Positions 8,550-19,206 of a stretch of 64,000 nt of DNA are shown piece by piece. Origin of the DNA: an uncultured Lachnospiraceae bacterium (lineage in GTDB: Bacteria; Bacillota; Clostridia; Lachnospirales; Lachnospiraceae); NCBI GenBank assembly GCA_947631685.1, contig CANRMI010000002.1, positions 124,001 to 188,000 of the forward strand, read 5' to 3'. The notes beneath the pieces are model-generated. The model had not been told where the DNA came from, ran no database searches, and saw nothing but the letters and a program-made list of their open reading frames with translations. Within the stretch, counting starts at the first letter, position 1. The number at the start of each line of letters is the position of its first letter. A program made the translations under genes and the position numbers.

Positions 8550-8570
8550 AGATACGGGGAATGAAAGTGA

Positions 8571-8597
8571 GGGGCTTCGGGAAGAAGCCCCTTTTTT
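8571..8597 (+). terminator. terminator after the yjfB-like gene
   Basis: GGGGCTTC (8571-8578), a 5-base loop, GAAGCCCC (8584-8591) and six Ts. Confidence 0.9.
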
Positions 8598-8703
8598 GCG
8601 GTTTTTTGAAAAATCTTACTTTTCAGTAGATTTTTTTCCCATTGTGAATTAAAATGAAAGGGTAGTATGTGAAAATAGGCGCAATATACGGGAAAGGGAG
8701 AGT

Positions 8704-9789
8704 ATGATATCGAACCAGATATTGCAAAGCACCATTGAAGGACTGAAAAATATCGCCAGAGTGGATCTGTGCGTGCTGGACACGGAGGGGAAAGAGATCG
8801 CTCATACGGCCCATATGCGGGAGTGCCTGGCCGCGGGAGCGGAGTTTGTAAAATCGCCGGCGGATTCCCAGGAGATACAGGGACATCAGTATTTCAAGAT
8901 CTTTGATGAGCATCAGCTGGAATATGTGCTGGTAGTAAAGGGCAGCGGAGAGGATGTCTATACGGTGGGGCGCCTGGCAGCTTTCCAGATAGAGAATCTG
9001 CTGGTGGCCTACAGGGAGCGCTTTGATAAGGACAATTTTATCAAAAATCTGCTGTTGGACAATCTGCTGCTGGTAGATATTTACAGCCGCGCCAAAAAGC
9101 TGCATATCCAGACGGACAGCAGCCGTATGGTGATGCTGGTGGAGTCGGAAAACGGCAGGGACAATAACGCGTTAGAGGTATCCAGAGCCTATTTCGGAAG
9201 CAGCAGCCGGGATTTTGTGACCGCGGTGGACGAGAACAATGTGGTAGTGGTAAAGGATCTCTCCGAGTCCGGGCAGGGCAAGGAGGCCGACAGGATCGCC
9301 AGAGAATTAAAGAGCTGCCTGCAGAGGGAAGGAATCAAAAATGTGCACATTTCCTACGGAACTGTGGTGTCTGACATAAAGGAGGTAAGCCGTTCCTATA
9401 AGGAGGCCAGAATGGCGCTGGATGTAGGCCGGATCTTCTTTGACGAACGGGATGTGATCGCCTACAGCGAGCTTGGAATCGGCCGACTGATCTATCAGCT
9501 GCCCATTCCTCTCTGTAAGATGTTTATCCGGGAGATATTCGGCGGCAAAAGCCCGGACGATTTTGATGAGGAAACCCTGACGACCATACATAAGTTTTTT
9601 GAGAACAGCCTGAACGTGTCGGAAACCTCCAGACAGCTGTTCATCCACCGGAATACGCTGGTATACCGGCTGGATAAGCTGCAGAAGAGCACCGGCCTGG
9701 ATCTGCGGGTGTTCGAGGACGCGATCACTTTTAAGATCGCTCTTATGGTTGTAAAATACATGAAATATATGGAAACTTTTGAATACTGA
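8704..9789 (+). CDS. PucR/CdaR-type transcriptional regulator
   Basis: A 361-residue protein. The N-terminal 130 residues resemble the sugar-diacid-recognition/sensory region of CdaR proteins (starting MISNQILQSTIEGLKN). A middle GGDEF-like fold region follows, and the C-terminus holds the PucR helix-turn-helix: FFENSLNVSETSRQLFIHRNTLVYRLDKLQKSTGLD. Such proteins regulate uptake and catabolism genes, but no target gene lies beside it; downstream are ftsEX. ATG 8704 follows GGGAAAGGGAGAGT. No convincing promoter was found in 8598-8703. Its effector is unknown. Confidence 0.8.
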   Translation: MISNQILQSTIEGLKNIARVDLCVLDTEGKEIAHTAHMRECLAAGAEFVKSPADSQEIQGHQYFKIFDEHQLEYVLVVKGSGEDVYTVGRLAAFQIENLLVAYRERFDKDNFIKNLLLDNLLLVDIYSRAKKLHIQTDSSRMVMLVESENGRDNNALEVSRAYFGSSSRDFVTAVDENNVVVVKDLSESGQGKEADRIARELKSCLQREGIKNVHISYGTVVSDIKEVSRSYKEARMALDVGRIFFDERDVIAYSELGIGRLIYQLPIPLCKMFIREIFGGKSPDDFDEETLTTIHKFFENSLNVSETSRQLFIHRNTLVYRLDKLQKSTGLDLRVFEDAITFKIALMVVKYMKYMETFEY

Positions 9790-9805
9790 TGAACAGAGGA
9801 GAACT

Positions 9806-10549
9806 ATGTCACGAAAAGAAGAAAAGCGTAAACAGCGGGAAAAGATGATAGAGGAAAACGGCCTGATCTATCTGGACGGTGTCAGTAAGGTTTACTCGGC
9901 GGGAGCGCCTGCCTTAAACGGCGTTACCCTGCATATCAACAGGGGAGAGTTTGTATTTATCGTAGGGGACAGCGGTTCCGGCAAGTCCACTCTGATCAAA
10001 CTGCTGCTCAGGGAGTTAGTCCCTTCCGCAGGAAAGGTCTGGGTAATGGGGCATGACGTAGCCAGACTGCCTCATCGCAAAATCCCTAAATTCAGGAGAA
10101 ATCTTGGGATTGTTTTCCAGGACTTCCGCCTGCTGAAGGACAGGAATGTCTATGAGAACGTGGCCTTTGCCCAGCGTATCATAGAGGTGCCTCCCAAGGA
10201 AATACGCCGGAACGTGCCCAGCATTTTAGCGACTGTTGGGTTGGCCGGCAAGTATAAGGCCAAACCCAGACAGCTTTCGGGCGGCGAACAGCAGAGGGTA
10301 GCGCTGGCCAGAGCGCTGGTCAACAATCCGGCCATTCTGCTGGCAGACGAACCTACCGGAAATCTGGATCCCAAAAATTCCTGGGAGATCATGAACTTGC
10401 TGGAGGAGATCAACGAGGCCGGGACCACGGTAGTGGTGGTTACCCACAACAGAGAGATCGTCAACGACATGCGCAAGCGGGTCATCACCATGAAAAAAGG
10501 CGTGATCGTCAGCGATGAAGAGGAAGGAGAGTATATAGATGAAGATTAG
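9806..10549 (+). CDS. ftsE: cell division ATP-binding protein FtsE
   Basis: A 247-residue ABC ATPase. Walker A GDSGSGKST, signature LSGGEQQRVA and Walker B ILLADEPTGNLD are all intact. FtsE pairs with FtsX at the division site or sidewall and transmits ATP hydrolysis to a periplasmic peptidoglycan hydrolase. The core family is about 228 residues; this protein has a charged N-terminal extension of about 18 residues (MSRKEEKRKQREKM), and an internal ATG could give the shorter form. ATG 9806 has AGAGGAG upstream. It overlaps ftsX by 11 bases, and the M23 hydrolase that the complex would activate follows directly. Confidence 0.95.
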   Translation: MSRKEEKRKQREKMIEENGLIYLDGVSKVYSAGAPALNGVTLHINRGEFVFIVGDSGSGKSTLIKLLLRELVPSAGKVWVMGHDVARLPHRKIPKFRRNLGIVFQDFRLLKDRNVYENVAFAQRIIEVPPKEIRRNVPSILATVGLAGKYKAKPRQLSGGEQQRVALARALVNNPAILLADEPTGNLDPKNSWEIMNLLEEINEAGTTVVVVTHNREIVNDMRKRVITMKKGVIVSDEEEGEYIDED

Positions 10550-11435
10550 TACATTGTTTTATACTCTCAAGCAGGGCTTTAAGAGCATTTTCCGGAACAA
10601 GTGGTTCTCGCTGGCTTCTATTGCCACGATCTCCGCGTGTCTGTTTTTATTTGGCTTGTTTTATGCCATTGTGATGAATGTACAGCACAGTATCCGTACC
10701 ATGGAAGAGGACGTCTGTGTGACGGTGTTCTTCCAGGAGGACGTTTCGGACGCGAGAGTGGCGGAGATAGGAGATCTGCTGACGGTGCGGCCGGAGGTTT
10801 CCAGGGTGGAATTTGTTTCCAGAGAGGAAGCCTGGGAGTGGGCACAGGAGCATATTTTACAGGGCCATGCGGAAGGCTTTCCCACCAATCCCCTGGAGCA
10901 TTTCCAGAATTATAAAGTTTATCTGAGTGACGTATCGATGCAGGATGCGCTGGTAAACTACCTGCAGTCCATGCCGGAAGTGCGGACGGTCAACTACAGC
11001 CAGATGACGGCTTCCACCCTGTCCGGCGTCAATCTTTTGATTGCCTACGTTTCCCTGGGCATTATCGTCATACTGCTGGCAGTGTCCGTATTCCTGATCA
11101 GCAACACGGTGACCATCGGTATTTCCGTACGGCAGGAGGAGATCAATATCATGAAATATGTGGGCGCCACGGACTTTTTTGTCAGAGCCCCTTTCGTGAT
11201 CGAGGGTATGCTTATAGGCGCCATAGGAGCGCTGATCCCTCTGGAGATCATATATATTGTTTATAACCAGGCGCTCTCCTATGTGAGCGGCGTGTTCCCC
11301 TATCTGATGCAGCGGATCAGTTTTTTGCCGGTGGAAGAGGTCTTTGCGGTTCTGCTGCCTGTTTCCATTATGATGGGTGTGGGAATCGGATTTTTCGGCA
11401 GTTTCAATACGGTGAGGAAGCATTTGAGAGTATGA
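10539..11435 (+). CDS. ftsX: cell division protein FtsX
   Basis: A 298-residue membrane partner of FtsE with the FtsX layout: one N-terminal membrane helix, a large extracellular loop (about residues 45-165), then three membrane helices around the conserved region VFLISNTVTIGISVRQEEINIMKYVGA-type stretch (split here only for naming). The extracellular loop binds coiled-coil hydrolases such as CwlO or PcsB in Firmicutes. It overlaps ftsE and is followed at 22 bases by such a coiled-coil M23 protein, so the three very probably act together. Confidence 0.93.
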   Translation: MKISTLFYTLKQGFKSIFRNKWFSLASIATISACLFLFGLFYAIVMNVQHSIRTMEEDVCVTVFFQEDVSDARVAEIGDLLTVRPEVSRVEFVSREEAWEWAQEHILQGHAEGFPTNPLEHFQNYKVYLSDVSMQDALVNYLQSMPEVRTVNYSQMTASTLSGVNLLIAYVSLGIIVILLAVSVFLISNTVTIGISVRQEEINIMKYVGATDFFVRAPFVIEGMLIGAIGALIPLEIIYIVYNQALSYVSGVFPYLMQRISFLPVEEVFAVLLPVSIMMGVGIGFFGSFNTVRKHLRV

Positions 11436-11456
11436 TCTGACAAAGGAGCGGCCAAA

Positions 11457-12683
11457 ATGAGGAAAAAGATTGCCATATTGCTGGCTCTGGCGCTTGCGGG
11501 CGGACTGTTTTTACACAAAGTGTCTTATTATGAAGCAACTTCTTTTTCGGATATTACTTCCGCAAGCATTCGGGATAAAGAGGATCAGATAGGCGCGGCG
11601 CAGGAAGAACGGGAAAATCTCCAGAACAACCTTGCCAATATCAGATCGCTGCGGGCCCAGCTGGAGGAGAAGAAAAATGATCTGAACAATTATGTGGCGG
11701 AGCTGGATGCCCAGTTGGCGGAGATAGAGGACAGCATCGCCAGGATCAATGCGCAGATAGAGAAAAAAGAAGAGGAAATCGCCCTGACGCAGAAAGAGCT
11801 AGACGAGGCGAAAGCAAGGGAGCAGGACCAGTACGAAGCCATGGTGGCCAGGATCCAGCGTCTCTATGAGCAGGGTGAGGGAGATTATCTGCAGATGCTC
11901 TTTGGCAGCACCTCCATGGGGGATATGCTGAATACCCTCGTATATATGGAGCAGATCGCCGCATATGATAACAAGCAGCTGGAAGAGTTCATGCTGAACC
12001 GTCAGTATATTGAAATATGTGAGGAAGAGCTGCTGGCGGATAAGGCGCTTTTAGATGAGGCCAAGGCGGCGGTACTGGAGGAAGAAGCTCTGGTGCAGGA
12101 AATGATAGCTGACAAGGAAGAAACGATCCAGGCGTATGATGCGGATATTAAAAATAAAACAGAAGCCATCGCGGAATACGAAGCGGGGATAGCGGCGCAG
12201 AATGAATTGATAGAAGCCCTGGAAGCGGCGATCGCCGAGGAGAGAAAGCGGATCCTGGAACAGAACGGTATGGTGCTGAATTACGACGGCGGTATCTTTA
12301 AGTTCCCGGTGGCCTCATACACCAGAGTTTCTGATGATTACGGTTATCGTATCCACCCGACTCTGGGCGTACAGCAGTTTCACAACGGCGTGGATTTGGC
12401 GTCCCCCACGGGAACGGCTATTTACGCCGCCTATGACGGCGTGGTGGTGGCAGCTGATTACAGCAAGACCATGGGGAACTATGTGATGATAGATCACGGC
12501 AGCGGGCTGTATACGATTTATATGCATGCTTCCAAACTGTATGTATCCAAAGACGATGTGGTGGCCAGGGGAAGCACCATAGCCGCGGTGGGAGCGACGG
12601 GACGCACGACGGGCCCCCATCTGCATTTCAGTGTGCGTCTGAACGGGGAATATGTGAGCCCGTGGAATTATCTTTCCCAGTAA
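11457..12683 (+). CDS. coiled-coil M23 murein endopeptidase, FtsEX partner
   Basis: A 408-residue secreted protein. There is a signal-type N-terminus (MRKKIAILLALALAGGLF), a long Glu/Gln/Lys-rich coiled coil from about 40 to 275 and a C-terminal M23 LytM domain. Zinc ligands are His309 and Asp313 in HNGVDLASPTG and His390 in HLHF (388-390 HLH). The layout equals EnvC/PcsB-type activators and hydrolases controlled by FtsEX. Because the zinc ligands are kept, it should be an active endopeptidase rather than an EnvC-like activator only. AAGGAGCGG precedes ATG 11457. Confidence 0.9.
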   Translation: MRKKIAILLALALAGGLFLHKVSYYEATSFSDITSASIRDKEDQIGAAQEERENLQNNLANIRSLRAQLEEKKNDLNNYVAELDAQLAEIEDSIARINAQIEKKEEEIALTQKELDEAKAREQDQYEAMVARIQRLYEQGEGDYLQMLFGSTSMGDMLNTLVYMEQIAAYDNKQLEEFMLNRQYIEICEEELLADKALLDEAKAAVLEEEALVQEMIADKEETIQAYDADIKNKTEAIAEYEAGIAAQNELIEALEAAIAEERKRILEQNGMVLNYDGGIFKFPVASYTRVSDDYGYRIHPTLGVQQFHNGVDLASPTGTAIYAAYDGVVVAADYSKTMGNYVMIDHGSGLYTIYMHASKLYVSKDDVVARGSTIAAVGATGRTTGPHLHFSVRLNGEYVSPWNYLSQ

Positions 12684-12706
12684 GAGTAAGGAGATGAACA
12701 ACCGGA

Positions 12707-14017
12707 ATGGAAGAAAATGATATTTACGCGGTGGGCTACAATGGGCAGGGAGCGCCGCAGCAGAAGCCCGATAAGGGAGGAAAGTACTTCTGGTGCGGAC
12801 TGATAACCGGCCTGGTGGCAGCGCTGCTGATTGTGAGCGCCGTCTATTTGGTCAACAGGATTCAGGCTGTTATCACGGCAAGAAACAGCTCTTCCCACCA
12901 GAATGAGGAAGCTTCCGGCGAAGACGCGCAAGAGGCTTCCGATACCGCCATTACTCCCAGGATGATCGAAAAGATGGAGCTCATAGAAGATATTATCGAC
13001 ACGTACTTCTATGAGGAGGATATAGACAGGTCGGTATTGGAGGAGGGCGCTTACCGCGGTATGGTGGAAGCTCTGGGGGACCCCTATTCCCAGTACTATT
13101 CCGCGGAGGAGTTAAACCAGCTCTATCAGGATACCCAGGGAGTATATTATGGTATCGGCGCGTACATCAGTCTGGACGCGGTAACTTCCTACGCGAAGAT
13201 CAGCGGCGTGATCTCCGGTACTCCCGCGGAAGAGGCGGACCTGCGGGAAAACGACATTATTTATAAAGTGGAGGGTACGGATGTCTACGGCATGGCGCTG
13301 GAAGAAGTTACCGGCATGATAAAAGGAGAAGAGGGCACTGTTGTGCATCTGACCTTGGTTCGGGACGGCGTGGAAATAGAAAAAGAGATCGAGCGCAGAA
13401 AAGTAGAATCTCCCACGGTGAATTCCGAGATGTACGAGGACGGCATTGCCTACATCCAGATCACGGAATTTGATACCGTAACGGAGGATCAGTTCGCGGA
13501 AGCTCTGGCAGTGGCAAGGGGATCGGGCATGAAAGGCTTGATCTTGGATCTGCGCAGCAATCCGGGAGGCAATCTGATCTCCGTGGTCAATATCGCGAAG
13601 ATGATGCTGCCGGAGGGACTGATCGTCTATACCGAGGACAGAGAGGGCAAGCGCACCGAATATAAATGCGACGGCAGCAGGCAGCTGGAGGTTCCCATGG
13701 TGGTACTGGTAAATGGCAACTCAGCCAGCGCCGCGGAGATTTTAGCAGGAGCTATTAAAGATTACGGCATAGGCACACTCGTGGGGACCACTACTTTCGG
13801 AAAGGGGATCGTGCAGCGGCCCGTGGAAATGAGCGATGGCTCCGCGGTGAAGCTGACGATCAGCGCCTACTATACCCCCAACGGGATCAATATCCACGGT
13901 GTTGGGATCGAGCCGGATGTGGTATGTGAGTTTGACGGAGAGAGATATTACAGCGAAGAGCGGTACGACAATCAGCTGGAAAAAGCGAAAGAAGTGCTGA
14001 AGGATATGATGCGGTAG
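12707..14017 (+). CDS. S41 carboxy-terminal processing protease (Ctp)
   Basis: A 436-residue protein with one N-terminal membrane anchor (about residues 28-50), an extracellular PDZ domain (about 135-225) and an S41 protease domain. Catalytic residues are Ser341 in NGNSASAAE and Lys366 in TTFGKGIVQ, forming a Ser/Lys dyad. Ctp proteases cleave the C-termini of exported proteins and often regulate cell-wall hydrolases, which fits its place after the M23 gene. The ribosome binding site AAGGAG lies unusually far (about 13 bases) from ATG 12707, but the nearer ATG at 12694 leads to an early stop. Confidence 0.92.
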   Translation: MEENDIYAVGYNGQGAPQQKPDKGGKYFWCGLITGLVAALLIVSAVYLVNRIQAVITARNSSSHQNEEASGEDAQEASDTAITPRMIEKMELIEDIIDTYFYEEDIDRSVLEEGAYRGMVEALGDPYSQYYSAEELNQLYQDTQGVYYGIGAYISLDAVTSYAKISGVISGTPAEEADLRENDIIYKVEGTDVYGMALEEVTGMIKGEEGTVVHLTLVRDGVEIEKEIERRKVESPTVNSEMYEDGIAYIQITEFDTVTEDQFAEALAVARGSGMKGLILDLRSNPGGNLISVVNIAKMMLPEGLIVYTEDREGKRTEYKCDGSRQLEVPMVVLVNGNSASAAEILAGAIKDYGIGTLVGTTTFGKGIVQRPVEMSDGSAVKLTISAYYTPNGINIHGVGIEPDVVCEFDGERYYSEERYDNQLEKAKEVLKDMMR

Positions 14018-14058
14018 GACACCTTTGGCAAAACAGGACAGACACGAAACGAAAAACA

Positions 14059-14085
14059 TCGGGCAGAGTATAAAACTCTGCCCGA
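14059..14085. repeat. perfect 11-bp inverted repeat upstream of uvrB
   Basis: TCGGGCAGAGT and ACTCTGCCCGA flank a 5-base centre (14070-14074). No T-run follows, so it is not a standard terminator. It ends 22 bases before the uvrB ATG and could be a protein-binding site, an RNA stem in the 5' untranslated region, or a weak terminator for the upstream operon. It does not match the Firmicute LexA box. Confidence 0.6.
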
Positions 14086-14107
14086 ATACTATGAGGAAAG
14101 GGAGTTT

Positions 14108-16096
14108 ATGGAGCGATTTGTTTTGCATTCAGAATACAAGCCCACCGGTGACCAGCCTCAGGCCATAGAGACCCTGGTGAAGGGGTTTCAAGAAGGAAAT
14201 CAGTTCCAGACTCTGCTGGGCGTTACCGGTTCCGGCAAGACCTTCACCATGGCGAATGTGATTGCCGCGCTGAACAAACCCACGCTGGTGATCGCCCACA
14301 ACAAAACGCTGGCGGCCCAGCTCTATGGGGAGTTCAAAGAATTTTTTCCTGAAAACGCGGTAGAATATTTTGTGTCCTATTACGACTATTACCAGCCGGA
14401 GGCCTATGTGCCGTCCACGGATACCTATATTGCCAAGGATTCCGCTGTCAACGAAGAGATTGACCGCCTGCGCCTGTCTGCTACGGCGTCTCTGACCGAA
14501 CGGCGGGATGTGGTAGTGGTGGCCAGTGTCTCCTGCATTTACGGTCTAGGCAGTCCCGACGACTATCAGGGGATGCAGGTATCGTTGCGGCCGGGAATGC
14601 AGAAGGACAGGGACAGGGTACTCCGTGAACTGATAGATATTCAGTATAACCGCAACGATATGGAAGTCACCCGGGGAACGTTCCGGGTGCGGGGAGATGT
14701 GGTGGAAGTCTATCCGGCTCAGGGCGGGGACTACCTGATCCGCATTGAGTTTTTCGGCGACGAAATCGACAGGATATGCGAAACGGATCCCCTGACGGGA
14801 CAGGTGCATGCTACGTTGAGCCACATTACGATCTTTCCGGCTTCCCATTATGTAGTGGCGGCGGATAAGATCAAACGTGCCTGTGACAATATTGAAAAGG
14901 AACTGGAAGAGCGAGTCCGCTATTTTAAGGGAGAGGACAAGCTGTTGGAGGCCCAGCGTATTTCCGAGAGGACCAATTTTGATGTGGAAATGCTGCGGGA
15001 GACCGGTTTTTGCTCCGGAATAGAGAACTATTCCCGGCATTTGAGCGGCACCGAAGCGGGAGCGCCTCCCTATTGTCTGCTGGACTATTTTAAGGACGAT
15101 TTTCTGATCATTATAGACGAGTCCCATATCACCATACCCCAGATCAGAGGGATGTACGCGGGGGATCGTTCCCGCAAGACCACGCTGGTGGACTATGGCT
15201 TCCGGCTGCCCTCGGCACTGGACAACAGGCCCCTGGCATTTCCGGAATTTGAGTCCCATATCGATCAGATGCTCTTTGTATCGGCCACTCCCTCCGATTA
15301 TGAGCAGGAGCATGAGCTTTTGCGGACGGAGCAGATCATCCGGCCCACCGGGCTGCTGGATCCGGAAATTTTTGTCCGGCCGGTGGAAGGGCAGATAGAC
15401 GATCTGATTGGGGAAGTGAATAAAGAGACCGCCCGGCACAACAAGGTACTGGTTACCACCCTGACCAAAAGAATGGCGGAAGATCTGTCGGACTATATGA
15501 AAGAGGTGGGAATCCGGGTAAAATATCTACACTCGGATATTGACACTCTGGAGAGAGCGGAAATCATCAGGGATATGCGCCTGGATGTATTCGATGTGCT
15601 GGTGGGGATCAACCTGCTCAGAGAGGGACTGGACATACCGGAGATTTCCCTGGTGGCGATCCTGGATGCGGACAAGGAAGGCTTTCTGCGTTCGGAGACT
15701 TCTCTGATACAGACCGTGGGAAGAGCGGCCAGAAACGCGGAAGGCCATGTAATCATGTATGCGGATACCATTACGGATTCCATGCGGGCCGCCATTGAGG
15801 AGACACAGCGCAGACGCCGCATACAGCAGCAGTACAATGAAGAGCATGGGATCACGCCCCAGACCATACAAAAAGCGGTAAGGGATCTGATCAGCATCTC
15901 CAAGGTGGTGGCGAAAGAAGAGGCGCGCTTTGAAAAGGATCCGGAATCCATGAACCGCAAAGAGTTGGAAAAGCTGATCGGGGATGTGCAGAAGAAGATG
16001 CAGAAGGCTGCCGCGGACTTGAACTTTGAAGCGGCGGCGCAGCTGCGGGATGAGATGAAGGAATTGAAGGAAATGTTACGGGATATGAAGGATTAA
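14108..16096 (+). CDS. uvrB: excinuclease ABC subunit B
   Basis: A 662-residue UvrB, usual length. The helicase core begins with the Walker [12 protein letters not shown]; the beta-hairpin [12 protein letters not shown], which clamps DNA at the lesion, is present, as are SATPSDYE and the C-terminal UVR domain ([20 protein letters not shown]) that binds UvrC. It verifies damage delivered by UvrA and recruits UvrC for nucleotide excision repair. uvrA follows 64 bases downstream, so the pair is probably one transcript. GAAAGGGAG precedes the ATG. Confidence 0.97.
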   Translation: MERFVLHSEYKPTGDQPQAIETLVKGFQEGNQFQTLLGVTGSGKTFTMANVIAALNKPTLVIAHNKTLAAQLYGEFKEFFPENAVEYFVSYYDYYQPEAYVPSTDTYIAKDSAVNEEIDRLRLSATASLTERRDVVVVASVSCIYGLGSPDDYQGMQVSLRPGMQKDRDRVLRELIDIQYNRNDMEVTRGTFRVRGDVVEVYPAQGGDYLIRIEFFGDEIDRICETDPLTGQVHATLSHITIFPASHYVVAADKIKRACDNIEKELEERVRYFKGEDKLLEAQRISERTNFDVEMLRETGFCSGIENYSRHLSGTEAGAPPYCLLDYFKDDFLIIIDESHITIPQIRGMYAGDRSRKTTLVDYGFRLPSALDNRPLAFPEFESHIDQMLFVSATPSDYEQEHELLRTEQIIRPTGLLDPEIFVRPVEGQIDDLIGEVNKETARHNKVLVTTLTKRMAEDLSDYMKEVGIRVKYLHSDIDTLERAEIIRDMRLDVFDVLVGINLLREGLDIPEISLVAILDADKEGFLRSETSLIQTVGRAARNAEGHVIMYADTITDSMRAAIEETQRRRRIQQQYNEEHGITPQTIQKAVRDLISISKVVAKEEARFEKDPESMNRKELEKLIGDVQKKMQKAAADLNFEAAAQLRDEMKELKEMLRDMKD

Positions 16097-16160
16097 CGTA
16101 TCGGGGAGAAAAGGCGATCGGGAGAAAAAATCAAGACAAAAAAGGAAAGGTACGACACCT

Positions 16161-19010
16161 ATGGAAGAAATACAGAAAATGCGCCCCAGGGAATGGATTA
16201 AAGTAAGGGGAGCCAAGGAGCACAATTTAAAAAATATAGATGTGGATATCCCGCGGAATGAACTGGTGGTTCTCACGGGCTTGTCAGGATCCGGCAAATC
16301 CTCCTTAGCGTTCGATACCATCTATGCGGAAGGGCAGAGACGCTATATGGAGTCGCTTTCCTCCTATGCCCGAATGTTTCTGGGACAGATGGAGAAGCCC
16401 AATGTGGAAAAAATAGAAGGACTGTCTCCGGCAATCTCCATTGACCAGAAGTCCACAAACCGCAATCCCCGCTCTACGGTAGGAACTGTGACGGAGATCT
16501 ATGATTATTTTCGTCTTCTCTATGCCAGGATCGGGATCCCTCACTGTCCCAAATGCGGCAGGGCTATCGCCAGACAGAGCGTGGACCAGATGGTGGATCA
16601 GATCATGGAACTGGAGGAAGGTACTAAGATCCAGCTGCTGGCACCGGTGGTACGGGGGCGCAAGGGAGAACATGCCAAGGTGTTTGAACGTGCCAAAAGA
16701 AGCGGCTATGTGCGTGTGCGAATAGACGGCAATCTGTACGAACTGTCAGAAGAGATCAAGCTGGAAAAAAATATCAAGCACAACATCGAGATTGTGGTGG
16801 ACAGGCTGGTAGTCAAGGACGGTATTGAACGCCGGCTGGCGGATTCTGTCGAAAATGTGCTGGAGTTGTCGGATGGGCTTCTGGAAGTGGATGTGATAGG
16901 GGGAGAGCCCATGAGCTTCAGCCAGAGCTTTTCCTGTCCTGACTGCGGCATCAGTATCAGCGAGATAGAACCCCGCAGCTTTTCCTTCAACAATCCTTTT
17001 GGCGCCTGCCCCGACTGTTTCGGACTGGGATATAAAATGGAATTTGACGTAGAACTCATGATACCGGACACTTCACTCAGTATCAATGAGGGGGCCATCG
17101 CGGTCACGGGCTGGCAGTCCTGCATGGACAAGGGCAGCTTTACCAACGCGGTCCTTCAGGCTCTCTGCAAAGCCTATCAGTTTGACCTGGATACGCCGTT
17201 TGAGGACTACCCGGAAAAGATTAAAGAGATGCTCATCCACGGCACCGGCGGAAAGAGCGTGGACGTATATTACGAAGGGCAGCGGGGAAAAGGAGTCTAT
17301 CCCGTCGCCTTTGAGGGACTGATAAAAAATGTGGAACGCCGATACAGAGAAACGGCTTCGGATATTATGAAGCAGGAGTATGAAAGTTTCATGCGCATTA
17401 CGCCCTGCAAACTCTGCAAAGGTATGCGGCTCAAACAGGAGGCTTTAGCGGTAACGGTCTGCGATAAAAATATTTATGAGATCACAGCCATGTCCGTGGA
17501 CAAGCTGCAGGATTTCCTGGAGAATATGAGCCTGACCGGCCAGCAGGAGCTCATAGGAGGAAGGATTTTAAAAGAGATAAGGGCCAGGGTGGGCTTCTTG
17601 GTGAATGTGGGACTGAATTATCTCTCCCTTTCCAGGGCCACAGGAACGCTTTCCGGAGGAGAAGCGCAGCGTATCCGTCTGGCTACCCAGATTGGATCCG
17701 GTCTGGTGGGCGTCTGCTATATTCTGGACGAACCCAGTATCGGCCTGCACCAGCGGGACAACGATAAACTGCTGGGAGCGTTAAATCATCTGAAAGAACT
17801 GGGCAATACCCTGATCGTGGTAGAGCATGATGAGGATACCATGCTGGCGGCGGATTATATCGTGGATATTGGACCGGGAGCCGGTTCCCACGGTGGAGAG
17901 GTGGTGGCCTGCGGTACCGCGGAGGAGATCATGGCCTGTCCCCAGTCCATTACGGGACAGTATTTAAGCGGCAAACAGAAGATTCCCGTACCGGCCATTC
18001 GGAAAAAGCCCACAGGCTGGCTGACGGTGCGGGGCGCCCAGGAAAACAACTTAAAAAATATTGACGTGAAGATCCCTCTGGGTGTCATGACAGTCGTGAC
18101 AGGAGTGTCAGGATCTGGCAAGAGCTCTCTGGTAAACGAGATACTTTACAAGCACTTAGCCAAGAAACTGAACCGCGCCCGGACCATAGCCGGAAAGCAC
18201 AGGGGCATTGAAGGGACGGAACAGCTGGATAAGGTCATCAATATTGACCAGTCTCCCATAGGCAGAACGCCCCGTTCCAACCCGGCAACCTATACGGGCG
18301 TTTTCGATCAGATCCGAGACCTGTTTGCTTCCACTGCGGAAGCCAAAGCCAGAGGATACAAAAAAGGACGCTTCAGCTTTAACGTAAAGGGCGGACGCTG
18401 CGAAGCCTGCGGCGGCGACGGGATCATTAAAATAGAGATGCATTTCCTGCCCGATGTCTATGTGCCCTGCGAAGTCTGCGGCGGCAAGCGCTACAACCGG
18501 GAAACCCTGGATGTGAAATATAAGGGAAAGAGCATTTACGACGTACTGGATATGACGGTGGAAGAGGCGGTGGGATTTTTTGAGCATCTGCCCTCCATAC
18601 GGCACAAGATAGAAACGTTAAACGACGTGGGTCTCTCTTACATCAAGCTGGGACAGCCTTCCACAGAGCTTTCCGGCGGTGAGGCGCAGAGGATCAAGCT
18701 GGCCACCGAATTGAGCAGGCGCAGTACCGGCAGGACGATCTATATTCTGGACGAACCCACCACGGGACTGCATTTCGCGGATGTACACAAGCTGGTGGAA
18801 ATCCTGCGCAAGCTGACGGAAGGCGGCAATACCGTCGTAGTCATCGAGCACAATCTGGACGTGATCAAGACCGGAGATTATATCATAGATATGGGACCGG
18901 AAGGCGGCGACGGTGGCGGACGGGTAGTAGCCCAGGGAACGCCGGAGGAGGTAGCGGAGGATCCGAACTCCTATACTGGCGTCTATATCAAAAAAATGCT
19001 GGAAAAATAA
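16161..19010 (+). CDS. uvrA: excinuclease ABC subunit A
   Basis: A 949-residue UvrA. Two ABC modules are visible: Walker [10 protein letters not shown] and GVSGSGKSS, and signatures [19 protein letters not shown] (first) and [14 protein letters not shown] (second). Zinc-binding clusters are CPKCGRA, CPDCGIS...CPDC and CEACGGDG...CEVCGGKR. It scans DNA for bulky damage as a dimer and loads UvrB. A strong terminator follows at 19073, closing the uvrBA unit. Confidence 0.97.
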   Translation: MEEIQKMRPREWIKVRGAKEHNLKNIDVDIPRNELVVLTGLSGSGKSSLAFDTIYAEGQRRYMESLSSYARMFLGQMEKPNVEKIEGLSPAISIDQKSTNRNPRSTVGTVTEIYDYFRLLYARIGIPHCPKCGRAIARQSVDQMVDQIMELEEGTKIQLLAPVVRGRKGEHAKVFERAKRSGYVRVRIDGNLYELSEEIKLEKNIKHNIEIVVDRLVVKDGIERRLADSVENVLELSDGLLEVDVIGGEPMSFSQSFSCPDCGISISEIEPRSFSFNNPFGACPDCFGLGYKMEFDVELMIPDTSLSINEGAIAVTGWQSCMDKGSFTNAVLQALCKAYQFDLDTPFEDYPEKIKEMLIHGTGGKSVDVYYEGQRGKGVYPVAFEGLIKNVERRYRETASDIMKQEYESFMRITPCKLCKGMRLKQEALAVTVCDKNIYEITAMSVDKLQDFLENMSLTGQQELIGGRILKEIRARVGFLVNVGLNYLSLSRATGTLSGGEAQRIRLATQIGSGLVGVCYILDEPSIGLHQRDNDKLLGALNHLKELGNTLIVVEHDEDTMLAADYIVDIGPGAGSHGGEVVACGTAEEIMACPQSITGQYLSGKQKIPVPAIRKKPTGWLTVRGAQENNLKNIDVKIPLGVMTVVTGVSGSGKSSLVNEILYKHLAKKLNRARTIAGKHRGIEGTEQLDKVINIDQSPIGRTPRSNPATYTGVFDQIRDLFASTAEAKARGYKKGRFSFNVKGGRCEACGGDGIIKIEMHFLPDVYVPCEVCGGKRYNRETLDVKYKGKSIYDVLDMTVEEAVGFFEHLPSIRHKIETLNDVGLSYIKLGQPSTELSGGEAQRIKLATELSRRSTGRTIYILDEPTTGLHFADVHKLVEILRKLTEGGNTVVVIEHNLDVIKTGDYIIDMGPEGGDGGGRVVAQGTPEEVAEDPNSYTGVYIKKMLEK

Positions 19011-19072
19011 GAAAAATAAAAAATACCCTAAAGTTTTGAAAGGGACGCGCCGAATAATAAATTAGACGCACG

Positions 19073-19125
19073 GACGCAGAACAGGAACGAAGGATTCGTT
19101 CTCTTTTCTGCGTCTTATTGTTTTC
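19073..19125 (+). terminator. terminator after uvrA
   Basis: A long stem with outer arms GACGCAGA (19073-19080) and TCTGCGTC (19107-19114) and inner arms AACGAA/TTCGTT, followed by the T-rich TTATTGTTTT. Confidence 0.85.
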
Positions 19126-19170
19126 CTCTTAAAATTTGAAAAACCTCTATGAAAATGGCATGATTTAGGT

Positions 19171-19176
19171 TATAAT
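19171..19176 (+). promoter_or_regulatory. -10 element of the mbl-flagellar gene promoter
   Basis: Consensus TATAAT 31 bases before the mbl ATG. No convincing -35 sits 16-18 bases upstream (the sequence there is near TATGAA), and no sigma-28-type motif is seen. The element is inferred from the -10 and its position after the uvrA terminator. Confidence 0.45.
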
Positions 19177-19206
19177 ATCCATATGCCATAGAAAGGGGTA
19201 AGTTTT

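Noticed and set aside
14546..15439. 297-codon minus-strand open frame across uvrB
   Set aside because: It is fully antisense to a complete uvrB with all motifs, has no family likeness and no ribosome binding site; codon structure of the plus strand explains it.
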